Shown here piece by piece: positions 1 to 6,296 of a stretch of DNA of 7,455 nt. This DNA comes from Thermotoga sp. (GTDB lineage Bacteria; Thermotogota; Thermotogae; B21-G9). Each line of letters starts with the position of its first letter. Position 1 is the first letter of the stretch. The notes below the pieces were generated by a model that was not told the DNA's origin, did not search any database, and saw nothing but the letters and a program-made list of their open reading frames with translations. The position numbers and the translations under genes were made by a program. The DNA is taken from the NCBI GenBank assembly GCA_003641545.1, contig QNAU01000062.1, positions 1-7,455 on the forward strand, written 5' to 3'.

Positions 1-2244
1 CGTTATTTCATGGAGAGCGGTCTGGGCGGATCTTCTCTTCTTCGAATCCTTCGCTTCGACGTACAACCTGTCCTTTATGACGTCCAGGTATAGGGAACTC
101 AGTTCGACGGTTATGAACCTGTTGACCATGTGATAGAGTCTGTAGAATTGGTAGTCATCACAAACCTTCGTTGCTGTTTTTATGAAGTTGTGAAATTTCG
201 AGATTATCCATCTGTCCATTTCCTCCAGTTCCTCGTATCTTATCGCATCCTTTTCCGGATCGAAATCGTAGAGATTTCCAAGCATGAACCTGAAGGTGTT
301 CCTTATCTTTCTGTAAACCTCAACCTGCTGTTCGAGTATCTTCATGGAGATCGTTATGTCATCGGTGAAGTCCGATCCAGCCACCCAAAGTCTGAGAACA
401 TCCGCACCGAATTTTCCAACGACATTTTGGGGATCTATGACGTTGCCCAAGGATTTCGACATCTTCTTTTTCTCCTCGTCCTTTATGAATCCATGTGTCA
501 GGACCGATTTGTATGGTGCGATACCGTGTTGTGCGACCGACAGTATTATGGATGAATTGAACCATCCCCTGTGTTGATCGCTACCCTCGAGGTACATGTC
601 GCACGGGTAAGAGAGGTCCTCTATCCTCCTCAAGACAGCCTCGAAGGATGAACCGGAATCTATCCACACATCCAGTATGTCCTCTTCCTTCTCCAAATTG
701 CTACTCCCACATTTTGGACATCTGTATCCTTCGGGGAGGAAATACGTCGCATCTTTCTCAAACCATGCGTCCGTTCCTTCTTTTTCAACCACTCCGATGA
801 CCCTTTCTATGAGATCCGGATCGAGAATTCTCTCACCGCATTCTTCACATTTGAAAGCCGGAATCGGTATTCCCCAAACTCTCTGTCTGCTTATGCACCA
901 ATCCGGTCTGTCCGCTATCATCGATCCTATTCGATTCTTCCCCCAGGATGGTATCCACTCGACTCTCTCTATCTCATCCAGAACTTTCTGCCTTAGACCC
1001 CCTCTGTCCAGACCTATGAACCATTGATCCGTCGCCCTGAATATGACGGGATTCCTGCATCTCCAACAGTGTGGATAAGAATGCGTTATCTCACCGGACG
1101 CGACCAGTACTCCCAGATTCTTCAGATCTTCCACTATCACCTTGTCCGCATCGTGAACGAACATTCCCGCGTATTTACCAGCTTCCTCGGTGAACTTACC
1201 CTCGTCATCCACGGGTGACAGTATAGAAAGTCCATATTTCAATCCGGATAGATAGTCTTCTTCACCGTGTCCCGGTGCGGTGTGAACACAACCAGTTCCG
1301 GTATCCATCGTCACGTAATCCGCGAGTATTATCACGGACTCTCTGTCTATGAATGGATGCTTCGCCTTCATTCCCTCGTAGTGGTTCCCTCTGTTCTTCG
1401 CCACAACTTTGTATTCGTCTATTCCAGCCACCTTCATAACTTCCTCCATCAGTTTCTCCGCCATTATCCATATCTCATCACCGACGGACACCTCAACGTA
1501 GTATTCATCCGGATGAAGAGCGATCGCAACGTTCGCGACGAGTGTCCAAGGTGTCGTCGTCCAGATGATCACGTATGTGTTGGGAGAATCGATCATCTTG
1601 AATTTTACGTATATGGAAGGGGATGTATGATCCCTGTACTCAACTTCCGCTTCCGCGAGGGCGGTTTTACAGTGAGGGCACCAGTATATCGGTTTTCTGC
1701 TCCTGTAAACTTGTCCATTTTCAACGAGCGTTTTGAAGACTCTGAGAACATCCGCTTCATATTTTGGATCGAGTGTCAGGTAAGGATTCTCCCAGTCTCC
1801 CACGACACCGAGTCTCATGAAATCTTCTTTCTGCAGTTTTACGAACCTCAGCGCGTATTCCGAACATCTCTTTCTTATCTCCGCCTTGGTCATCTTTTTC
1901 AATTCCTCTTCCGGTATCTCCGCGGTCGTCACCTTGTGTTCGATCGGAAGACCGTGTGTATCCCATCCAGGAATGTAGGGTGCGTCGTATCCCCTCATGG
2001 CTTTGTACCTTATCACGAAATCTTTCAAGATCTTGTTCATGGCTGTTCCCAGATGAATCCTGCCATTCGCGTACGGTGGTCCGTCGTGCAGGACGAACTT
2101 CTTTCTACCCTTTCTCATCTCTCTGAGATACCTGTATATATCGATCTCAGCCCAGTAAGAAAGAATCTCAGGTTCCTTTTTGACCAAGTTGGCTTTCATC
2201 GGAAAACTTGTCTTCGGAAGGTTGAGAGTGTCCTTGTAATCCAC
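1..2244 (-). CDS. ileS: Isoleucyl-tRNA synthetase, 3' end cut by the window edge (748 N-terminal codons present)
   Basis: Class I aminoacyl-tRNA synthetase that charges tRNA-Ile with isoleucine in the cytosol and hydrolyses misactivated valine. Seen: GPPYANG followed by the HIGH-equivalent HLGT at residues 64-67; the editing-domain motif [12 protein letters not shown] at 316-327; a zinc-type pair CEEC (C466, C469) and CPKC (C509, C512) in the inserted domain; KMSKS at 594-598 followed by LGN; and the start of the anticodon-binding helical domain. All motifs fall in one frame, so there is no net frameshift. The family is about 900 or more residues long, so roughly 170 are missing to the left, including any C-terminal zinc site. 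The start is GTG ([14 protein letters not shown] as encoded), preceded by a GGGGTGAG ribosome site 5 nt away that overlaps the stop of the response regulator. The gene is the last one visible in a four-gene operon, with a 6-nt gap and no room for a T-box leader of its own. Confidence 0.98.
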   Translation of the reverse strand, partial: MDYKDTLNLPKTSFPMKANLVKKEPEILSYWAEIDIYRYLREMRKGRKKFVLHDGPPYANGRIHLGTAMNKILKDFVIRYKAMRGYDAPYIPGWDTHGLPIEHKVTTAEIPEEELKKMTKAEIRKRCSEYALRFVKLQKEDFMRLGVVGDWENPYLTLDPKYEADVLRVFKTLVENGQVYRSRKPIYWCPHCKTALAEAEVEYRDHTSPSIYVKFKMIDSPNTYVIIWTTTPWTLVANVAIALHPDEYYVEVSVGDEIWIMAEKLMEEVMKVAGIDEYKVVAKNRGNHYEGMKAKHPFIDRESVIILADYVTMDTGTGCVHTAPGHGEEDYLSGLKYGLSILSPVDDEGKFTEEAGKYAGMFVHDADKVIVEDLKNLGVLVASGEITHSYPHCWRCRNPVIFRATDQWFIGLDRGGLRQKVLDEIERVEWIPSWGKNRIGSMIADRPDWCISRQRVWGIPIPAFKCEECGERILDPDLIERVIGVVEKEGTDAWFEKDATYFLPEGYRCPKCGSSNLEKEEDILDVWIDSGSSFEAVLRRIEDLSYPCDMYLEGSDQHRGWFNSSIILSVAQHGIAPYKSVLTHGFIKDEEKKKMSKSLGNVIDPQNVVGKFGADVLRLWVAGSDFTDDITISMKILEQQVEVYRKIRNTFRFMLGNLYDFDPEKDAIRYEELEEMDRWIISKFHNFIKTATKVCDDYQFYRLYHMVNRFITVELSSLYLDVIKDRLYVEAKDSKKRRSAQTALHEIT

Positions 2245-2249
2245 TTCTT

Positions 2250-2257
2250 CTCACCCC
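2250..2257 (-). promoter_or_regulatory. Ribosome binding site of ileS inside the stop region of the upstream gene
   Basis: The minus strand reads GGGGTGAG, then AAGAA, then the GTG start at 2244. The site contains the TGA stop of the response regulator gene. A ribosome ending there sits on the ileS initiation site, which favours coupling and supports the GTG as the true start. Confidence 0.7.
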
Positions 2258-2610
2258 ATCAGTCTTTTCAGTGTTTCTTTCAACTCGGACAGATCCGAAC
2301 TCTTGATTACATAGGCATCGGCAGCCCATGAAGAAAAATCACTCTTGTAATGGCTGTAAGCACTCAAAAGTATTATCCGAGCGTTCTTCTTGAATTCTCT
2401 TATCTTTCCAGCAACTTCCAACCCGTTCATACCTGGCATCTCTATATCCAAAGTTATGGCATCGAAATCCTCCTTCTTCAGAATATCCAAAGCTTCCTCC
2501 CCGCTGTAAGCTACTTTGACGTCGTATCCCTCATCTTTGAGTTCCTCCTTTATCAAGAGGGCAACATTCTTCTCATCTTCAACCACGAGAATTTTTTTCT
2601 TATCGCTCAT
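2251..2610 (-). CDS. Single-domain response regulator (receiver only), TrrA-like
   Basis: A 119-residue CheY-like receiver that takes a phosphoryl group from the adjacent histidine kinase. Seen: acidic pair E11-D12, phospho-acceptor D55 in TLDIEMPG, switch residue S83, Y100 and invariant-position K103. There is no output domain after the receiver, so it cannot bind DNA by a known domain; it must act by protein contact or as a relay. K103 is followed by S104, where most receivers have proline. The stretch LSAYSHYKSDFSSWAAD resembles, from memory, the TrrA regulator of Thermotoga maritima (partner of ThkA); that orthology is inferred and was not searched. The ATG overlaps the kinase stop in an ATGA arrangement, with AAGGAG directly upstream, so translation is probably coupled and the two proteins made together. 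It lies 6 nt before ileS. Confidence 0.96.
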   Translation of the reverse strand: MSDKKKILVVEDEKNVALLIKEELKDEGYDVKVAYSGEEALDILKKEDFDAITLDIEMPGMNGLEVAGKIREFKKNARIILLSAYSHYKSDFSSWAADAYVIKSSDLSELKETLKRLMG

Positions 2611-5285
2611 TCTCCTTCCCCCTTCTTAGGGATTTTTATCGTGAATTCGTTCCAATTTTCTCCCGTGGTCAGCTCTATCTTCCCGTTGTGTTCCTCCTCC
2701 ATTATTTTCTTGGAGATCGGTAAACCCAAGCCGGTTCCATCCACCTTCGTGGTGAAGAACGGCATGAAGATCTTTTCCTTCACATCGTCCGGTATGGGTT
2801 TTGCTTCATTTCTTATCGAGAAACAGGAATACTCATCTTCTTCCCACGTTCTGATCGATATTTTACCATGAGAAGTTGCCTCGACCGCATTCTTCACGAG
2901 ATTCAGGATAACCTGCTTTATCCTCTTCCTGTCCGCGTACACCACGAGCGGATCCACCTCATAATCCAACTCGAGATATATCTCCCTCTCTATTATCTTC
3001 TCTTCGAACATGGTGAGAACTTCCCTCACGAGTTGGTTGAGGTCGAACTCACTGAATTCGAGATAACCTGAGCCTTTGCTGTATTCCAGTATATCCCTGA
3101 GAATTCCTTCGAGTCTCTTCACCTCCTCCTTTATGACGTTCAGATATTCCTGAACCTCGGGATTCTCAGCCTTCTTTCTCGCCCTCTCCGCAAATCCTCC
3201 TATGACCATCAAGGGATTTCTTATCTCGTGTGCCACCCTCGCGGTTACTTCTCCGAGTGCTGCGAGTTTTTCCTGTTTCTTGAGTTCTTCTTCAAGTGCG
3301 TGTCTTTGAGTCGTGTCCTCGAACATCATTATTATTCCCTCTATGACATCTATCTTTCTGTTCCATAAAGGGGTGAATTTTACATCGTAGAATTTCTTCC
3401 CGAAGATTTCCATTGGGTAATCGTTCAAAACTATGGTGTTCCTCGCATCGTACACACTCTCTGCAACCTTCAGAAGATCTTCGAATTTTTCGCCCAGACT
3501 TTCCACGCTCTTTCCAAGCATGTGTGCCTTCGTCTTTCCGAAGAACTCCTCCGCCTTCTTGTTCCACTCTATTATTCTCCTGTTGTTCCCAATGACTATT
3601 ATCGCCGCGTCTATCGAGTTCAGTATCTCTTCACTGAATTCTCTCAACCTCTCGACGAGTTCCTTCTGTCTCTCGAGTATTATGGTCTTCTCGTTGACCT
3701 CCATGTAATTCAGAACGGATTCTATGGACAAACCTGCGCTGTCACCTATCAACCTCAAGAGCCTGAGATCCTCTTCCTTGAAGGTTCTACCGCTGATCCG
3801 ATTGTCAAGCACCAGAACACCCATCGTTTCTCTGTTCCCAATGAGGGGAACGCATACGAATTCTTCTGTCTCCATCGTTCTCGCGAGTTCGATTATCTCC
3901 TCATCCATGTTCTCCATGTTTTCCTTCGTCACGTGAATCATGCTCTTTCTCATCACCACACGTTCAAATATTGGACTGCCCATGTAATTTATCGTTATCT
4001 CCCTCGCCTTTCTGTTCAACTTGTCGGAGAGTTCCAAGGAGAGCGATTCTTCCCTGAGGTATCTCGCAAAATCACCGTATATGAAGGAACGTTGAAGAAC
4101 TCTCCTGAGATTCTTCTCCTCCACACTGAACCACATCTTACCCCTGAGAAGTTTCGTCTCCTTCTCCCTTATCAAAAAGAGCGCTCTGTCGAATCCAAGT
4201 CCCTTCTCCGATATGAGACCCAACAACAGTATCTTCACGAGATTGTTCATGTCTCTCACCGTTCTCATGGCTTGGCTTATCTTGTGGAGGGCGCTCAGCT
4301 TTCTTATCTGTTCTCTCTGGGATACTATCAGATCTTCATATCTTCTCCTCAACTCGTCCAACTTTCTCAGCTCATCACTCAGCTTCCTCCTCGTTATCAG
4401 GTTCTCCAAGGATAAACTCAGCCTCTCGACTATTCTCATCAACAGGGACGCATCCGATTCGTCGAAATGTTTGTGTGGTCTGTAATGAGGTCCTTCTATC
4501 CTGTTTATCAGAAGAACGAATGCCCTGTTTTCACCCGCAACGTTGATTTGGCATCCCATGGCGGATTTCACATCGATCTTTAAAAGATCTCTCAAAAATT
4601 TCACATTCTTGCTTCCAACCCATATCTTTATCCCGGATTCGGTGGAGGATAAAAGGATGTTTTTCTCGTCAAGTTCGGGTATTTCCACCATTCCAACTTC
4701 CATTCCAACTGTGTGCGATATCTTGAATGTTTTTCCTTCCCTCCTCCAGATGATCCCCTTCTCAGCTCCTATCACCTTGACGACCATCTCGAGGAATGTT
4801 CCAAGCATCGAATCTTCATCATCCAGCTTGTTGAAGATCAAGCCCATTCCATCTATGAATTTCAACTTCGCGTTCATGTCGCTCAGCATATCGTGTTCGA
4901 TCAAAAACTTTATGAATCCTCCGAGTTTGTCCGAAAGTTCCATCAGATCTTCCAGAATTTCCAAACTCAGTTTTCCATCCTTCAGATATATGGCTCCAAC
5001 GAGTTCACCTTCCACGAGAACTGGAACCATCATTCCGTCATCGTATTCGACGTATCTTCCCCTTGCGAGCTCCTCGAAAATTCCTTCAACCTTCAGTTTT
5101 CTGTTCTTAACCTCAGATTTATCCGAAGATGAGGTGCCTATCAATCTGAGTCTCTTCTTCTCATCCTCATACACGTAGAATTCACACAACTCAGAATTCA
5201 AAGTGCGCGCAATTATCTTCGATAGCCTGTTGAACTTATCCTCATCCTTGATCGTATCGAGTATCTGAATTAAAAGCTCATCCAT
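2607..5285 (-). CDS. Cytosolic histidine kinase with three GAF domains and a PAS domain (ThkA-like)
   Basis: Sensor kinase of about 892 residues, partner of the regulator encoded just downstream. Inferred order: a short GAF-like domain at about 4-130; a second GAF at about 150-298; a charged coiled coil at 298-335; a third, longer GAF at about 338-525; another helical linker; PAS at about 552-660; the dimerisation helix with H686 in AHEIRNP; and a GHKL ATPase with N795/N799, the F-box MPFFTTK and GTGLGL at 850-855. The G1 box is unusual: N826-E-A-K-P where most kinases have DxGxG. No hydrophobic membrane segments are seen, so it should sense an internal signal; the ligand is unknown. I chose ATG at 5285 because GAGGAT lies 6 nt upstream and it overlaps the previous stop by only 8 nt. 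In-frame ATGs at 5297 and 5318 would add 4 or 11 residues (up to 903) with poorer sites. From memory ThkA of T. maritima is related but shorter. Confidence 0.95.
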   Translation of the reverse strand: MDELLIQILDTIKDEDKFNRLSKIIARTLNSELCEFYVYEDEKKRLRLIGTSSSDKSEVKNRKLKVEGIFEELARGRYVEYDDGMMVPVLVEGELVGAIYLKDGKLSLEILEDLMELSDKLGGFIKFLIEHDMLSDMNAKLKFIDGMGLIFNKLDDEDSMLGTFLEMVVKVIGAEKGIIWRREGKTFKISHTVGMEVGMVEIPELDEKNILLSSTESGIKIWVGSKNVKFLRDLLKIDVKSAMGCQINVAGENRAFVLLINRIEGPHYRPHKHFDESDASLLMRIVERLSLSLENLITRRKLSDELRKLDELRRRYEDLIVSQREQIRKLSALHKISQAMRTVRDMNNLVKILLLGLISEKGLGFDRALFLIREKETKLLRGKMWFSVEEKNLRRVLQRSFIYGDFARYLREESLSLELSDKLNRKAREITINYMGSPIFERVVMRKSMIHVTKENMENMDEEIIELARTMETEEFVCVPLIGNRETMGVLVLDNRISGRTFKEEDLRLLRLIGDSAGLSIESVLNYMEVNEKTIILERQKELVERLREFSEEILNSIDAAIIVIGNNRRIIEWNKKAEEFFGKTKAHMLGKSVESLGEKFEDLLKVAESVYDARNTIVLNDYPMEIFGKKFYDVKFTPLWNRKIDVIEGIIMMFEDTTQRHALEEELKKQEKLAALGEVTARVAHEIRNPLMVIGGFAERARKKAENPEVQEYLNVIKEEVKRLEGILRDILEYSKGSGYLEFSEFDLNQLVREVLTMFEEKIIEREIYLELDYEVDPLVVYADRKRIKQVILNLVKNAVEATSHGKISIRTWEEDEYSCFSIRNEAKPIPDDVKEKIFMPFFTTKVDGTGLGLPISKKIMEEEHNGKIELTTGENWNEFTIKIPKKGEGE

Positions 5286-5781
5286 CCCGATCCTCATATT
5301 TGAACAACACCTCACCATTCAAAATTCTCGACAATTCGGCAACCATGTGATCAACGTGAGTTCCCTTCCAATACACCCTTCCACACTTCTTGCAGATCTT
5401 GAACTCGTCGTGAGTGAGGTAAATGTATTCTGGAATTCTGTCCCTTATCTCTTCCTTGTCCACCGTTTCGAGAGGTTCGTTGCACTCCATACATCTGCTG
5501 AACGGAGCCAGATCGGAAGACTCAATCTTGAATTTGTCGAAAACCGCTTTCAATTGGGATCTCCATCTATCCGATTTCAGCAGAAAGATCTTCACACCTG
5601 TTTTCATCGCCTTTTTGTAAAAATCCGTATCCTTGGTCAGAAGAATTCTGTCCTGTTCCATGGCTATGCTCAGCAATTTTTCTTCTTTCTCCTCCGGGAA
5701 ATAGAGGGTGTCGAATCCGAGCAATCTCAGCTTTTTTGCGAGCTTACCGAGCATTCTGTCCGCGAGAAATCTCAAACTCAT
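5278..5781 (-). CDS. Mut7-C family PIN-like RNase with C-terminal zinc ribbon
   Basis: Small (167 residues) cytosolic protein matching the Mut7-C (PF01927, formerly DUF82) pattern. The N-terminal half has the family opening FLADRMLGKLAKKLRLLGFD with D8, then E33/E34 before LLSIA, then LLTKDTDF with D51 and D53; these acidic residues would bind the metal of a PIN-type nuclease. The C-terminal half has a zinc ribbon, CMEC (C97, C100) and CKKCGRVYW (C130, C133), followed by G-T-H-x-D-H-M, also typical. Nuclease activity is inferred from the fold family; the RNA target is unknown. ATG at 5781 is preceded by GGGTGATGAAGG, a good ribosome site. It is the first gene of the operon, and its stop overlaps the kinase start by 8 nt. 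No toxin or antitoxin partner is visible next to it, so a VapBC-like role is not supported. Confidence 0.93.
   Translation of the reverse strand: MSLRFLADRMLGKLAKKLRLLGFDTLYFPEEKEEKLLSIAMEQDRILLTKDTDFYKKAMKTGVKIFLLKSDRWRSQLKAVFDKFKIESSDLAPFSRCMECNEPLETVDKEEIRDRIPEYIYLTHDEFKICKKCGRVYWKGTHVDHMVAELSRILNGEVLFKYEDRDG
5290..5295 (-). promoter_or_regulatory. Ribosome binding site that decides the kinase start
   Basis: GAGGAT on the minus strand lies within the last codons of the Mut7-C gene, 4-6 nt from the ATG at 5285. It is the best-spaced site among the three in-frame ATGs (5318, 5297, 5285), so the shorter kinase is preferred. Confidence 0.5.
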
Positions 5782-5818
5782 CCTTCATCACCCGTGTTTC
5801 TTCCTCACGAGTTCTTCG

Positions 5819-5855
5819 ACTATACTATCATATCATTGACGACTTTCACATGGAA
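5819..5855 (-). promoter_or_regulatory. Candidate promoter for the Mut7-C/kinase/regulator/ileS operon
   Basis: On the minus strand TATGAT (5832-5827) and TATAGT (5824-5819) each match the -10 consensus at 5 of 6 positions. The best upstream partner is the weak TTCCAT at 5855-5850, 17 nt from TATGAT. A start near 5815-5820 would give a leader of roughly 35 nt. The -35 is poor, so the promoter may need an activator, or it may lie elsewhere. Confidence 0.35.
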
Positions 5856-5861
5856 ATGATA
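5831..5861. repeat. Perfect 7-bp inverted repeat across the divergent promoters
   Basis: TATCATT (5831-5837) and its exact reverse complement AATGATA (5855-5861) are separated by 17 bp, so their centres are 24 bp apart. The arms overlap the ridA -35 and -10 candidates and the operon -10 candidate. A partial extra copy, TATCA, sits at 5826-5830. This could be a paired operator for a dimeric regulator, but AT-rich promoter sequence gives such matches by chance quite often. Confidence 0.3.
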
Positions 5862-5865
5862 CGAT
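5836..5865 (+). promoter_or_regulatory. Candidate sigma-A promoter for ridA
   Basis: TTGACG at 5836-5841 matches 5 of 6 bases of the -35 consensus. TACGAT at 5860-5865 is the -10 candidate (4 of 6) after an 18-nt spacer. Transcription would begin near 5872, leaving a leader of about 28 nt that contains the strong ribosome site. It overlaps the opposing promoter candidate, so the two directions could compete. Confidence 0.5.
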
Positions 5866-5887
5866 CGATGCATACATCAGTGCGGGT

Positions 5888-5895
5888 GGAGGTGA
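5888..5895 (+). promoter_or_regulatory. Strong ribosome binding site of ridA
   Basis: GGAGGTGA is an almost full complement of the 16S 3' end. Seven bases separate the GGAGG core from the ATG at 5900. It fixes the start of ridA and predicts efficient translation. Confidence 0.8.
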
Positions 5896-5899
5896 GAAG

Positions 5900-6283
5900 A
5901 TGGATATCTCGAGGATCGAAACTCCAAACGCTCCGAAAGCCATCGGACCTTATTCACAGGGGATCCTCGCCGGGAATTTTCTTTTCATCTCCGGTCAGAT
6001 ACCGTTGGATCCTAAGACAGGTGAAATAGTTTCAGGGGATATAAAGAAAAAGACGGAGAGGGTGATAAAAAACATCGAGGCTATCGTGAAATCGGCAGGT
6101 GGTGATCTGAGCAACGTGGTGAAGGTAACGGTTTTCGTCAAAAGAATTGAAGATTTCCAGGAAATTAACGAAGTTTACGAATCCTTCTTCGGGAAATTCA
6201 AACCTGCGAGATCATTCGTCGAAGTTGTGGATCTACCGAAGAACGTGGAGATCGAGATGGAAGCGATCGCATATTTGGGTTGA
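5900..6283 (+). CDS. ridA: RidA family 2-iminobutanoate/2-iminopropanoate deaminase
   Basis: A 127-residue protein, the usual length for the YjgF/YER057c/UK114 (RidA) family. The known role is to hydrolyse reactive enamines/imines such as 2-aminoacrylate and 2-iminobutyrate, released by PLP enzymes like threonine dehydratase, to 2-keto acids plus ammonia; it acts as a cytosolic trimer. Seen: the [11 protein letters not shown] opening with Y18, [10 protein letters not shown], the KPARSFVEV segment with R104 (the substrate-carboxylate arginine, R105 in E. coli), and the closing VEIEMEAIA with E120. The key arginine and glutamate point to the active RidA subgroup rather than the divergent Rid1-7 forms. 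The position after R-S is phenylalanine (F106), where E. coli has cysteine. It stands alone on the plus strand, divergent from the ileS operon and convergent with the DUF362 gene 13 nt away. Confidence 0.96.
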   Translation: MDISRIETPNAPKAIGPYSQGILAGNFLFISGQIPLDPKTGEIVSGDIKKKTERVIKNIEAIVKSAGGDLSNVVKVTVFVKRIEDFQEINEVYESFFGKFKPARSFVEVVDLPKNVEIEMEAIAYLG

Positions 6284-6296
6284 AGGCAGGGATCCA

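Noticed and set aside
2244..2260. T-box or other leader riboswitch for ileS
   Set aside because: Only 6 nt separate the regulator stop from the ileS start, and the sequence before it is coding. A T-box needs well over 100 nt of leader. The short leader at the operon head (about 35 nt) is also too small.
1267..2331. Open plus-strand frame of 354 codons
   Set aside because: It lies exactly antisense to ileS, whose minus-strand frame carries all synthetase motifs. The plus-strand translation is low-complexity, with no ribosome site or family resemblance.
3522..4415. Open plus-strand frame of 297 codons, and another at 4543-5178 (211 codons)
   Set aside because: Both are antisense to the histidine kinase. 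The second is extremely Ser/Phe/Pro rich, as expected from reversed charged coding sequence. No supported start or domain.
5278..5781. Mut7-C gene as part of a toxin-antitoxin pair
   Set aside because: No small antitoxin-like gene lies beside it: upstream is the 118-bp promoter region, downstream is the kinase. The zinc-ribbon Mut7-C form also differs from VapC toxins.
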